Shown here: positions 10,887 through 21,364 of the stretch, piece by piece
Layout of the letters: each line of letters starts with the position of its first letter
Numbering within the stretch: the stretch's first letter is position 1
Assembly: GCA_015179025.1 (NCBI GenBank)
Contig: WHUX01000313.1
Location: 1-47,663 of the forward strand
From: Terfezia claveryi
Lineage: Eukaryota > Ascomycota > Pezizomycetes > Pezizales > Pezizaceae
Reading direction: 5' to 3'
DNA: 47,663 nt
Position numbers and translations under genes: made by a program
Notes under the pieces: model-generated
Seen by the model: the letters and a program-made list of their open reading frames with translations, nothing else
Told to the model about the DNA's origin: nothing
Database searches by the model: none

Positions 10887-11377
10887 TGTCACAACCGTCC
10901 TTTCCTAGCCAGGTTTGAGAGTCGGACGAGATTCCGTCCGACTCTCGTTATTGTTGATTTATATCGTTGTTATCTCTGTTCCCGAGATAAGGGGTCTCGG
11001 GAACCTTATTCCTTCCAGTGGCCTTGGCCAGGAAGGAAGCCTGTATATATAGCTTGCTCTCTCCGCCCTCTCGTTGGATCCCCATCCAACGTCTTGTATA
11101 TCCAATACAGGGCCTTGCTTCTCTCCACGTTGGTGTATCTCCCTTGTGCACCTCCTCGCCTTGTCTCTGCAGCCCAGCTGCCTCCCTTGACACACGCGGC
11201 AACTGCTTCCGCGTGTCTCGTGTCCCTTGCCCCCTGCCTCTCTTGCCTCTTGCCCTTGCCTCCCGTCTCAGCCTTCCCCTAGTCACATATGTAGCGTTCC
11301 TACGTGTGTCTTGCCCTAGCCTCTGCCTTCTCCCCAGCGTACCCCTTGGTCGCCTTGTTCCCAGAGCCCACGTTACA
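10887..11377 (+). repeat. A1 3' LTR
   Basis: 491 bp, TGTCACAACC to GTTACA, followed by the CTGTG duplication (11378-11382). Differs from the 5' LTR at about 11 sites by eye. Confidence 0.95.
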
Positions 11378-11418
11378 CTGTGTGTCTTTTGCGTCTGGAC
11401 ACCTTGCTATATTGCAAC

Positions 11419-11530
11419 ACAATCAGGACGCCTGGCTGAGTTGTAACACAATCTGGACATCCGGCTGAGTTGCAATACAATCTGGATGCCCGGCTGAGTT
11501 GCAACATAATCTGAACGCCATTGGGGCAAC
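11419..11530. repeat. D1 29-bp tandem array (left subterminal)
   Basis: Three full units of ACAATCTGGACGCCCGGCTG.. (29 bp, ending AGTTGCAAT) and a degenerate fourth. D3 has five full units at the same place. The D1 right arm lacks this array and instead carries diverged TTGTGTTGCGTCC units (about 13500-13640), so the outermost arms are not symmetric. Confidence 0.88.
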
Positions 11531-11807
11531 CAAAGCCATTCGGACGCTGGTTGGTATATTTTAATATCTGGATATTAGAGTTGCTTCCCTTGGTATCATC
11601 AACTCAATAGATGTTGTTAATGCTATAGCTTTGGGCCCCAAATCGCTCTCATACAATGCACACCTGCTCTAATACTAGCCAGGTGTGTAGCCGCTATGGC
11701 AGCCATTCAATATGCACGCCACGAAAATATCCATTGTATTCGCTAATACTTAAATACACAGAAGTATTGAGTAATAAATATATACATAAAACATGCACTT
11801 GCTGCTT

Positions 11808-11935
11808 CAATCGCTCTAACACTCGCTCTAATACTCACTCCAATAGTCACTCTAATACTTGCTCTAATACTTGCTCTAATACTCACTCCAATACTCGCTC
11901 TCATACTCGCTCTATTACTCACTCTAATGCTCGCC
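11808..11935. repeat. D1 12-bp array, left arm
   Basis: About ten head-to-tail units of CTCTAATACTCG/A with single-base variants. Its inverted partner is at 13085-13230. Apparent Ser/Asn/Thr-rich frames here are only the repeat read in a 12-bp (four-codon) period. Confidence 0.92.
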
Positions 11936-12261
11936 ATAATGTGCTAGGATCTAGAGCAAGGGGAAAATACATAGGGAAGAGAGGTATATATACAGGAAAA
12001 CTATAGTTGCCAAGGCCGACTGCTAAGGCCGACAATTTAGAGTTTCCGAAGATAATGAGATAAGAGATAACAAGAGAAGTGGCATGATAGTGATTAATAG
12101 CGCTCAGCCCCATTTCGCCTACGGGTACTGTACTATTCAATGCCTGGCCTGGTAATAGTCATATTGGGAAATCGTAGTCGTGGTATTGAGATATGTGCGA
12201 GTTCATGCTTTGTGATAGTCTGGTTGGCACAAGCTTTGTAATATGGTTTGTAGGAATTCAT

Positions 12262-12760
12262 GCATTTGCAGGCTTATATATATATATGCGAGAAACTCAT
12301 GCATTCGCGGGCTTATATATATATGTGAGAAACTCGTGCTTTTGGAGACTTATGTATATATATGCGAGAAACTCATGCTTTTAGAGACTTATATATATAT
12401 ATGTGCGCAAAACTCATGCTTTTGGAGACATATATATATAAGCCCTCGAATGCATAGATTTCTCGCATATATATAAGCTTGTGAATGCATGGATTTCTTA
12501 CATATATATATATAAGCTCGCGATTGCATGGATTTCTCATATATATATATAAGCCCACGAATGCATGAGTTTGTCGCATATATATATATAAGTCCCCAAA
12601 AGCACGAGTTTCTCGTATATATATATATAAGTCTCCAAAAGCACGAGTTTCTTGTATATATATACATAAGTCTCCAAAAGCAGGAGTTTCTCGCATATAT
12701 ATATAAGCCCGTGAATGCATGAGTTTCTTGTATATATATATATAAGCCCGCAAATGCATG
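12262..12760. repeat. D1 central AT-rich array with internal inversion
   Basis: Units of about 39 bp combine a TATATATATA core with GAGAAACTCATGC-type sequence. About four units read in one direction (to about 12430) and about eight in the reverse direction, making the axis of the D1 palindrome near 12430. The encoded-looking MRETHAF..LYIY peptides are repeat artefacts. Confidence 0.9.
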
Positions 12761-13084
12761 AATTCCTATGAACCATATTACAAAGCTTGTGTCAACTAAA
12801 CTATTACAAAGTGTGAACTCACACATATCTCAATACCACGACTACAATTTCCCAATATGACTATTACCAGGTCAGGCATTGAATAGTACGGCACTCGTGA
12901 GCAAAAGGGGACTGATCGCCATTGATCACTGTCATGCCACTTCTCTTGTTATCCCTTATCTCATTGTCTTCGGAAAGTCTAAATTGTCGGCCTTAGCAGT
13001 CGGCCTTGGCAACTATGGTTTTCCTGTATATATACCTCCCTTCCCTGTACATTTTTCCCTCGCTCTAGATCCCAGCACATTATG

Positions 13085-13230
13085 GTGAGCATTAGAGCGA
13101 GTAATACAGTGAGTATAAGAGCGAGTATTGCAGCGAGTATTAGAGCGAGTATCAGAGCGAGTATTAGAGCGAGTATTAGAGGAGTATTAGAGCGACTATT
13201 GGAGTGAGTATTAGAGTGAGTGTTAGGGCG
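13085..13230. repeat. D1 12-bp array, right arm (inverted)
   Basis: Units GCGAGTATTAGA, the reverse complement of the left-arm array, in the mirrored position. Flanking spacers also match in inverted orientation, for example the CTATTACCAGG..CATTGAATAGTA block at about 12865-12890 against about 12125-12160. Confidence 0.92.
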
Positions 13231-13770
13231 ATTAAAGGAGCAAGTGCATGTTTTATGTATATATTTATTACTCAATACTTCTGTGTATATAATTATTAGC
13301 GAATACAATGGATATTTTCGCTGCATGCATATTCAGTCGCTGCAACAGAGGCTATGCACCTAGCTAGTATTAGAGAGTCGTACATACAAGCTAGTGCATT
13401 GTAGAAGAGAGCGATTATGGGCCTTCCGTTAGCAACGCCAGCGGTAGAACCTGTAGCGTTGGGGACGAGCAGCCCATTCCATCTTGCATTCAGGAGGTGC
13501 GAGCATCTGCAAAGCGCGTGTGTTGTATCCGAGACATGGGAATACACTTGTGTTGCATTCTAGGAGCAGAAGCACGCTTGTGTTGCGTCCTGTATGTGGG
13601 AACACCTGCCATAGGCAAGTGTTGTGTCCCAAGCGCGGGCGCCAGCTGCTAGTGCGTCCCGACGTATGAGCACCAAGCTTTGGCGTTCTGATCTTGAGTT
13701 TTCGTCCTGTGCATCCCGTGCGTCCTATGCGTCCGGACATACAAGATGCAAACACGATTTCTTGCTGATG

Positions 13771-14106
13771 TACTATGGCTTCCATTAAGAGTCGAGTATC
13801 ATCAGGATGATACTGTTGGGCATTTCCCATTAAGCGAGTATATTTTAAAATCTCCTCAATTGTTGGAAAATGTCTATCCCAAAATTCCTCTGGTGTGAGA
13901 GGTAGAGCCATACTAAAATATAGTTTGGTTCCTGCTCCACCTGGTTCTTCTATTTCTATATCCATGGGCAGATTTATTTCCCCTTCCGTATTAGGAACTA
14001 CAAATCTGGTCTTTCTGGGAGTTTCTTCTACTAATTTCTTAATATCTTCGGGTAACATAGTTAACTGTCTCGACCTCTTAGTCTTCTTACTAAGTTCAGA
14101 TGCCAT
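13771..14106 (-). pseudogene. B1 gag, N-terminal fragment
   Basis: Gag start on the minus strand at 14106 (ATG; CAT at 14104-14106), beginning MASELSKKTKRSRQ. It continues through a Pro-containing segment and an EEFWDRHFPTIEEI helix. The frame then runs straight into D1 at 13770, so the ORF downstream of that point (to 13429) encodes D1 sequence, not gag. The same N-terminus is present in B3 (39656 downward) and, mutated, in B2. The gag ATG is separated by one base from the ATG of the antisense ORF on the other strand. Confidence 0.82.
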
Positions 14107-14107
14107 T

Positions 14108-14710
14108 ATGTCTGATTTCGTTGTCTGTCCGCAACCAAATGCAGCTGGTTATGCGATATGATCATCGAGTTACTTTTCTTCTTTGGCACCTTTCTATGCT
14201 GATGGTGTAGTGGCTGATGATCCTTACGATCTCCATTTGACTGACCGTTCTGTTGGCTCGGTGGCTTACGAGGCTGGTAAGGCTGGATGTCAGGATCCTG
14301 ATGTTTCTCATGGTCCTGGTTTTTCTTCGTCTACTGGTCTAGAATCTAGTTCTAGTTCTTCCGGCAAGAGTGTCACGTTTTCTGATTGGTGTGTTGAGGT
14401 AGACGTTGGGGGCGCAGAGGTATTGGTAGAGATGTCTGGGCCTAAGGAAGGTTCTGATGGAGGTAATTCTTTTCTGAAGGAAATGGCTGCAGTGGAGGCA
14501 GCAAGATTTGAGCCTTGGAATTGTAATGCTTGGTTGTTTAGACCAATTATTCCTGGGACCTGGGGGGCCGGTTTTTCAATGGTGTACTGGATTTACAGGT
14601 ACAGATGTAATGGCGGTTGCTAGGAGTGCAAGATGAGTTGTCGATCTTATTGGGAAAAGTGTTGTGAACGAGGGTGGGATTGTTTAATGTGGGATACCAC
14701 TGCCCGTTAG
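14108..14710 (+). pseudogene. B1 antisense Cys-rich ORF (200 codons, two stops)
   Basis: This plus-strand frame lies between gag and the 5' LTR of a minus-strand element, so it is antisense to the retrotransposon genome. It starts ATG at 14108 (MSDFVVCPQPN) and is Ser/Gly/Asp-rich in the middle (SSSTGLESSSSSSGKS). It ends in a Cys-rich tail with spacing C-x3-C-x2-C-x3-C-x6-CC-x5-C. The 200-codon frame holds with no shift; the only breaks are TGA at 14159 (CGA in B3) and TAG at 14621 (CAG in B3), both transitions. The family is not one I recognise. A zinc-binding or nucleic-acid-binding role for the tail is a guess from the Cys spacing only. Confidence 0.6.
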
Positions 14711-14939
14711 AGCTCTGCTTAGCTTGCTTCTAAGTCTTTTGTTGATATACTGCAGTTGAGAGTCTAATATCTTGTTTGTTGGATATTTTGTTGGCTAGCT
14801 AGTTGAATAACAATATCGATTTTTATATGTACACTTATGTGTCGAATTGTATACACTTGCATGAGTGTAATAAAGGTATCCGAAGGTTGATCAGGCCTTG
14901 GATTTAAGAGTAAAGATTAGGTAAGTGAGTTAAAAAAAA
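14711..14939 (-). other. B1 5' leader (untranslated)
   Basis: About 230 bp between the antisense ORF and the 5' LTR, conserved among B1, B2 (25045-25274) and B3 (40257-40481). On the element strand it starts with a T-run next to the LTR. I could not identify a tRNA primer-binding site with a clear TGG start. Confidence 0.6.
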
Positions 14940-15617
14940 TGTAATGAATAGTACTAGACAGTATTTATTCGGTACTATTTATACAATCTATATCCGTAGA
15001 AATGGACGTTTGTGTATTTCGGTTCTGCTGAGGTAAGACCTCAGAAGGGTAGAGAGATTACTAGGTGGGACGTTCCCAGAGGGAACAGTAATTAACTGGT
15101 GTAATCTATCTTATATGATTTATGTTATCTAAGCTATATGATCTTGATCTGATCGGAAAATAGGCTTGCTTGCTCTGTGTGCTTGCTTGGTTGCTTCTTG
15201 TCTTCTGTGGATTCCAGAGGGAATCCAGCGGCCTATTTATACTCGTCTGAAATCTGATGACTAAGGAAATAAATACAATAAAAGGGTGGCATACTAGAAG
15301 GTAGTGCGCTGTAAAAAGGGGTTATGTGGCTATAGTAATGAGTCACACGCCTTAAACGATGGTCATGTGGTCATAGTAATAAGTCACATGCTTTAAACAG
15401 AGGTCACGCAGCCATAATGAGGGTGTCTTCATATGGCAAGTGCCATGGGACTTCCCATGGCAAATTCCGCATGCTATGGATGCTTATAAAGCAATAGGAG
15501 GTGGTTGAAGGCTAGTCCTTCAACTGAGAGGCTTAGTTACATAACATAGTAGTAATATAGGAAATACAAAAGTATATAATCAATTATATAAGCAATGAAA
15601 CAATGTTCTCTATTACA
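14940..15617 (-). repeat. B1 5' LTR (678 bp)
   Basis: On the plus strand it begins TGTAATGAATAGTACTAG and ends TATTACA, matching the B3 LTRs end to end. Being on the gag side of a minus-strand element it is the 5' LTR. The next five bases (CAATA, 15618-15622) should be the target duplication, whose partner is outside the window. Contains the GTATAAATAGG TATA box on the minus strand near 15235-15242. Confidence 0.93.
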
Positions 15618-16246
15618 CAATAGCAACAACAGGAGGATAAAGAGAGAGGAAAGTTAGTTATAAGAAAACCCAAGTTTGAAGTAGTAATTAACAAAAGATC
15701 TAGTACCTCCTCTCCCTCCACTCTTGTTACCTTTAAGATAAAAGACCCACAGGAATGGACCCTTGTGGATGAGTCTTCTAACTCAGATGTACCTAAAAAA
15801 TGGAAAAGAGTTAGGGAACCCATGACTACAGAACAGATAGAAAAGTCCTTGAGAAGGGCTGACAGGAGTTCTATGGTTGTAGGAAACCTTTAGAAGTAGA
15901 ACCCTACTCTTGAAGACATCTTGAAAAGAAGAGCAGCCTCACATAAATATAAGGATTAGGTATACAACAAGAAGGTGTAGTTTGATCTACCACTCCCACT
16001 AAGATTTTCATCTGCATTCACTATCAGCACCCTTCCTAACTTCTTTCCTAAGAAGCCAATCCCCTCCTCATCTGTCTCTAACAATATTCAGATACAAGAG
16101 TATTGTTCCCAATATGGCAAACTAGGCCACACATATTCTCAATGCAATAATAAAGCTGCTGGTATAAATCTTTATAATAAATGTCAGTCATTTGAACACT
16201 TCAAGGAAGAATATCCCAGAACTATAAAGTTCTCTCTTCTAAGATA
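15618..16246 (+). pseudogene. Gag-like relic with two CCHC zinc knuckles
   Basis: One reading frame runs from the B1 LTR edge to D2, with stops (TAG/TAA) but no frameshift. It encodes a Lys/Glu-rich segment (DPQEWTLVDES, EQIEKSLRRADRSS) and then two knuckles near 16095-16205. The first is C-x2-Y-x4-H-x4-C; the second is Y-x2-C-x4-H-x4-Y. Each Tyr stands where CCHC has Cys, explained by TGT to TAT. This is a nucleocapsid-type protein of an LTR or LINE element; the sequence does not decide which. It is the target into which both B1 and D2 inserted. Confidence 0.6.
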
Positions 16247-17197
16247 CATCAGGAAAAAACTTTTGGCGTCCAGACGCAGCACCAAGCGTCCGGACGCGAT
16301 TTTGCATCCTGTGCGTCCTGTACATCCGGACGTTCCGAGGTATTGCATTACGATCCGGACGCAACTAGGGCCCTGCACTACATCGCAATACAATCCCGAT
16401 GCCATTGGGGCAACAATAGCTGTCCAGACGGTGGTTGACATAAGCTCAACGTCTAGATATCAGAGTTCATTCCTATCGCATCAACAACTCAATTGAGGTT
16501 GTTAATGCTATAGGTTCCATGTCTGGCATTACTGAACTAGGGCCCCACATCGCTCTCTTCTACAATGCACACCCGCTCACTACTTGCATGTACAACAGCC
16601 AGGTATGTAGCCACTATTGCAGCCATTGAATATGCACATAGCAGAAATATCTATAGTATTCACTAATAATTATATACAGAGAAGTAATAGATATATATAT
16701 TGAGCATACAATCGCTGCTCCAATTGCACTAACACTCACTCTAATACTCGCTCTAATACTCGCCCTAACACTCGTTCTAATACTCGCTCCAATACTCGCT
16801 CTAATACTCCCTCCAATACTTACTCTAATACTCGCTCCAATACTTGCTCTAATACTAGCTCTATTACTCGCTCTAATGCTCGCCATAATGTGCTGGGATA
16901 TAGAGCGAAGGGAAAATGCGCGGGGAAGGGAGGTATATATACAGGAAAACTATAGTTGCTAAGCCTGACTAGTAAGGCTGACAATTTAGACTTTCCGAAG
17001 ACAATGAGATAAGGAATCACAAGAGAAGTGGTATGACAGTGATCAATGGCGCTCAGCCCCCTTTCGCCCATGGGTGCCATACTATTCAATGCCTGGCCTG
17101 AAAATAGTCATATTGGGAAATTGTAGTCATTGTATGGAGATATGTGCGGAGTTCACGCTTTGTGATATGTTTCGTAGGAATTCATGCATTCGTGGGC
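16247..17197. mobile_element. D2: left half of a foldback-like element
   Basis: Begins CATCAGGAAAAAAC preceded by TA. It carries GCGTCCGGACGC-type subterminal palindromes (about 16290-16360), a TA-rich segment and a 12-bp CTCTAATACTCG array (16728-16885). The inner spacer follows, with the CTATTCAATGCCTGGCCTG block at about 17083-17102. It stops abruptly just where the central AT-rich array would begin (GGAATTCATGCATTCGTGGGC), so the right arm and right terminus are missing. It is about 950 bp without coding content. Confidence 0.8.
16728..16885. repeat. D2 12-bp array
   Basis: Twelve or more units of CTCTAATACTCG with variants, same orientation as the D1 and D3 left arms. Confidence 0.92.
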
Positions 17198-17266
17198 ATG
17201 GAAGTACAAGATAGTGAGGGTAAGAGCATGGAACTAGATTTGGTAATTGCAGAATGGATAAGAGAT
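17198..17266 (+). other. Short orphan coding-like segment between D2 and the E LTR fragment
   Basis: Sixty-nine bp reading openly as a polar, acidic peptide (EVQDSEGKSMELDLVIAEW). It matches none of the families in the window that I could find and could be a piece of the same relic gene as 15618-16246 or host DNA. Confidence 0.3.
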
Positions 17267-17707
17267 TGTAAGGAAGTGGCTTACTTATACCCTATAACTA
17301 ACCCTCTCCCTCACAAATGTATTTCTTATATATTTTCTTACTCAGTAAGCATCTCAAAACACACAACATTCTGTATGCTGTCTACCTTACTAATATTTTA
17401 TATGTTATTACATACTTTCATATGTATAAGTCAAAGTTAAGACTTAACCTATTTTGTACTAGATAGTATTTGGAAGTACTCTCTAGAAGTTTCTATTATA
17501 TTGATTTCAAATCATGTAAGAGTTAGATGATAGTACACTGCCTTAGCACTGCCCTAGCACTGCCCTAATAGGAACATATATAGTTTCCTGAATTTCTCTT
17601 TAGTTAGAGAAATAGTTAGAACTTAGAACATAGTTAGAGTACAATCAATATAGAAGTTCTACTAGTTAATCTTTAAGTACCTTTGGCACTCCTATAGTAC
17701 TTTACCT
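17267..17707. repeat. E LTR, partial (about 441 of 639 bp)
   Basis: Starts TGTAAGGAAGTGGCTTACTTATACCC and follows the solo LTR at 28871-29509 until TACTTTACCT near 17707, where it switches directly to B2 RNase H sequence. Richer in A+T than the 28.9-kb copy. Confidence 0.82.
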
Positions 17708-20347
17708 AAGTTAATAATTACTAATAATTCCTTTTGTAAGGTAGGATAATTGAGTTGTGCTGGATTAAATTTTCTAGAGTAAAAGCAAGATGGTTTGATG
17801 TGCATCCATAGTCCTTAACCAATCTATAATCTTAGCCCTATGTCACTAGCATTACAGACTAAATATTTGGGTTTAGTAGATTCATTATTCTAGAGTTTTA
17901 AAACATATAGGGAATTCACAAGTTCCTTAAGTTTTTCAAATGCTGCATTATGAGTATCTATCTATTTGCATTTCTTTGTTTCTCCTTGTAGTTCTTACTA
18001 GATGCTTACATACAATACCAAGTTAGAAATAAATCTGCTGAGATAATTAACAATTCTAAGGAATCCTCTAAGATCCTTTTTTCGTATGAAAGTTGGAAAT
18101 GTTAATATAGTAGTCTTCTTCATTGGGTCTACATGTAATTCATTTGATGTTAAAACATGTCCTAAGATTTCCATTCTTAGAGTAAAGAACTAGCATTTAC
18201 TTTCTTTGAGATAGAATTTCTCATCTTGTAGACATTGAAGTATCTTCTTTAGTAATTCTACATGTTCTTTATATGTTTTGGAGAATATAATAATATCATC
18301 AATATAGATGATTAAATTTTTATAGACCATGTCCTTAAAAATATCATACATAATATAAACTATGATAGCTGGTATATTACAATCTCCTTATTGCATAACT
18401 CTACTTTTAAAATATCCTATATGATATAAAAAGGTAGAGTGTTGCTCAGATTCTTTATTATTTCTAATATTAAAAAATCTATTGGCTAAATTAAGCTTAG
18501 TCTAAATAGGATTCTCTGCTACTAGTTCAATTACTTCATTAATATCTAGTAATAGGGTATAGTCTAGTTTGATAGCTAAATTGCAGTCTCAATAGTCATT
18601 GACATTTCTAGCTTCTTCTAGTTTATCTCATTTAGGGTTAGTGAACATGACTATAGTATTTGTGTTATTTTCTACTCTATATATATGACCTGATACTTTT
18701 TCTTCAACTAATTTGTCATGAATTTGTTGTCAAAATCTATGTCCTCAAGGTTGTTATTTTGGTATCTAAGTAGCTTTGGCTTTTGATTTGATAGAGTAAT
18801 TAATCTTTCTTAGTAGTGGTAATTCCCATGAGATTGTCTTGGAAAATAATAAGGAAAACTCTATTACAGGGTTGAATTGGTTCTCTACCATAGAAATAGT
18901 TGTTATGAGTTCTCTTTCCGATTCGATATCTTCTATATCACTAATATTTTCCCAATTATCTAATTCACTATAATCTATAACTGATTTATAACTGACCTAT
19001 ATATATGCCGATCTTATACTATTCATTATAGTTCTAGATCCCTTCTATATACTTAGCTAGAATCGGGGAATATCTTCTGGTTAAATAGTAACTAGTTCCT
19101 AATGGGCAGGAATTATTGCTCACACTTTGCTAAGAGTAGGTTCTCTTAGTATCATATCCCATCCAGTCAAATGAGCTATATAGAACATTCATTCTTCTAT
19201 ATAACCTATCTAATCTAGTTTGATAGTACAATCTTTGTCTATCATTCCTTTTGAGCCTTTAATTGTAGTACTTAATGATTTCTTTTCGATACACCTAGTC
19301 TCTATTTTATATAGGTGTACAAATTGAGAATTGATTAAGTCTCCTTTTTTTATTTAGAGATCAATTAAAGCTAATGCGGGGTGTTCATTAGCTCTAACAA
19401 ATACCTTACTAAAATCTTATACCTATTTTGACAAGGGTTGTTCTTTTATTTTATCCTTGTTGTTTTTATTTTTGGTGACTATTAGTATAGCTAAATCTTA
19501 TATAGCTCTATATATGGGTACCTTATTTTGTCATTTCCTATAGTCTTTATAGGAGTGTTCAAGGTTCCAATACTATAGATATTTCTTGTCTCTAATTAGT
19601 AGCATTTTCATCTTCTGATCCAATTTTTTAGTAATGGTGTCCCAATTTGAGTACTTCTATTTTTCTGTATTGGGTTTGGTGTTGGGATTGCTACTAGAAT
19701 TAAATCCTGTTTTTTGTCATTGATTCTGGTCCTTACATAGACTATGACTTTGATTTTTATTCTGAGAGTATTGTCATCGGGATATTAATAGTATAGGTAG
19801 TAGGACAATATCTTTCTTTAAAGCTTCATATAACTTTGTTTAATATACAAGTTGATCATATGACTATTCTTCTTTAATTAAAGGAATTAATATAGCTGAC
19901 ATATATAGCAACAGGTGATTAAGAAACTTTCTTTTTTTACTTCCTATAATATTGATTGTTTACTATCTTTATTAATTAATTTGATTTGCATTTCAGTAAG
20001 ACAGTTGGCAAACTATTTAATTCTTATATGACGCCCATCCTTATATAGTGTAGCTGTCTCTCATTGTTTCTACAAAATATCCTTACTAGTGGAGGGTATT
20101 AAAAAATCCCGTAGCACTAGTATGCATCTAAAGAATGTTACATTCTTTCCTTTTTCTCTTAGGAATTGATTATAAGTAGTAAGCGCACTTCCTCCTATTC
20201 TGAATGCAATAATTTCCAAAGCTAAAGCACCTTCTAAATCTATTCCTTTGATAATCAACCAACATTGCATTACTGTAGCTCAAAAGTTAAAATATTGTGA
20301 GTCTTGCCATTTTTTGTCTTCTCTATTTATTTTTTCTAGTAGATCAA
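17708..20347 (-). pseudogene. B2 gag (part), protease, RT and RNase H remnant
   Basis: No long frame survives, but alignment to B3 identifies each block: RNase H at 17708-17850, RT at about 17900-18990, protease at about 19290-19390, and gag with knuckle at about 19390-20347. The RT catalytic box still reads Tyr-Ile-Asp-Asp (18295-18306), whereas B3 has Tyr-Ile-Asp-Asn. B2 is dead from its many stops, yet it records the ancestral catalytic residue that B3 lost. Confidence 0.75.
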
Positions 20348-20460
20348 CATCAGCAAGAAAAAAGTGGCGTCCAGACGCACCGCCCAGCGTCCGGACGCGA
20401 TAGCTCGCCCGAGTGCATCCTGGGCGTCTTGTGCGTCTGGATGCCTGGCTGCGTTGCAAC

Positions 20461-20605
20461 ACAATCAGGACGCCTGGCTGAGTTGCAACACAATCTGGAC
20501 ACCCGGCTGAGTTGCAATACAATCTGGACGCCCGGCTGAGTTGCAATACAATCTGGACGCCCGGCTGAGTTGCAATACAATCTGGACGCCTGGCTGAGTT
20601 GCAAC
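20461..20605. repeat. D3 29-bp tandem array
   Basis: Five consecutive 29-bp units (ACAATCTGGACGCCCGGCTG plus AGTTGCAAT) with a diverged copy on each side. Located between the left terminus and the arm, as in D1. Confidence 0.93.
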
Positions 20606-20885
20606 ACAATCTGGACACCATTGGGGCAACCAAAGCCGTCTGGACGCTGGTTGGCATATTTCAATCTCAAGATATTAGAGTTCCTTGCCTTGGCATTATC
20701 TTATTGTTATCGCTATAGTTACAATGCACCCGCTTGTATGTACGACGCTCTAATACCAGCCAGGTGCGTAGCCACTATTGCAGCCATTGAATATGCATGC
20801 AGTGGAAATATCCATTGTATTCGCTAATAATTATATACACAGAAGTATTGAGTAATAGATATATATATAGAACATGCACTCGCTG

Positions 20886-21050
20886 CTTCAATCGCTCTAA
20901 CACTCGCTCTAATACTCGCTCCAATACTCGCTCTAATAACTCGCTCTAATACTCGCTCTAATACTCGCTCCAATACTCGCTCTAATACTCACTCCAATAC
21001 TCGCTCCAATACTCACTCTCTTACTCGCTCCAATACTCACTCTAATGCTC
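20886..21050. repeat. D3 12-bp array, left arm
   Basis: About fourteen units of GCTCTAATACTC, with CCAATACT variants at scattered positions. Inverted partner at 22812-22968. Confidence 0.92.
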
Positions 21051-21364
21051 GCCGTAATGTTCTAGAATATAGAGCGACGGGAAAATGCGCGGGAAGGGAG
21101 GTATATATACAGGAAATCCATAGTTGCCAAGGCCGACTACTAAGGCCGACAATATAGACTTTCCGAAGACAATGAGATAAGGGATAACAAGAGAAGTGGC
21201 ATGACAGTGATCAATAGCGTTCAGCCCCCTGTCGCATGCGGGTGCTGTACTATTCAATGCCTGGCCTGGTAATAGTCATATTGGGAAATCGTAGTCGGGG
21301 TACTACGAGTGGTACTGCGATATGTGCGGAGTTTACGCTTTGTAATATATATCGTAGGAATTCA

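Larger units (their letters stand above)
5139..11377 (+). mobile_element. A1: complete Ty3/Gypsy chromovirus
   Basis: A 6239-bp element with two 491-bp LTRs (TGTCACAAC..TTACA), gag, protease, RT, RNase H, integrase, chromodomain, a polypurine tract and CTGTG duplications on both sides. By eye the LTRs differ at about 11 positions of 491, mostly transitions, so the insertion is not very recent. The coding frame has a few point stops and several one-base shifts, so this copy is probably not autonomous. It keeps all catalytic motifs I can see (DCGA, YLDD, integrase D,D35E). It is nested in D1, which is nested in B1. Confidence 0.96.
5062..13770. mobile_element. D1: foldback-like palindromic element, split by A1
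   Basis: Left end CATCAGCAAGAAA at 5062 and its exact reverse complement at 13758-13770 give 13-bp terminal inverted repeats. The flanks TA (5060-5061) and TA (13771-13772) form a 2-bp target duplication. Joining them restores the family-B gag site GTGTTTTACTATGG seen uninterrupted in B3 near 39320. Without A1 (5139-11382) the element is about 2465 bp. It has no transposase-like frame. From the centre outward the two halves are inverted copies: an AT-rich about 39-bp array, a spacer, a 12-bp array, then semi-unique arms. It looks like a non-autonomous DNA transposon of foldback type; its superfamily is unresolved. Confidence 0.85.

Noticed and set aside
11656..12006. Ser/Asn/Thr-rich frame across the 12-bp array
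   Set aside because: A 12-bp repeat read as four codons; non-coding arm of D1, and the other D copies read differently.
13429..13770. C-terminal part of the 226-codon minus-strand frame that starts at 14106
   Set aside because: Beyond 13770 it reads D1 terminal sequence; the apparent gag fusion is an insertion artefact.
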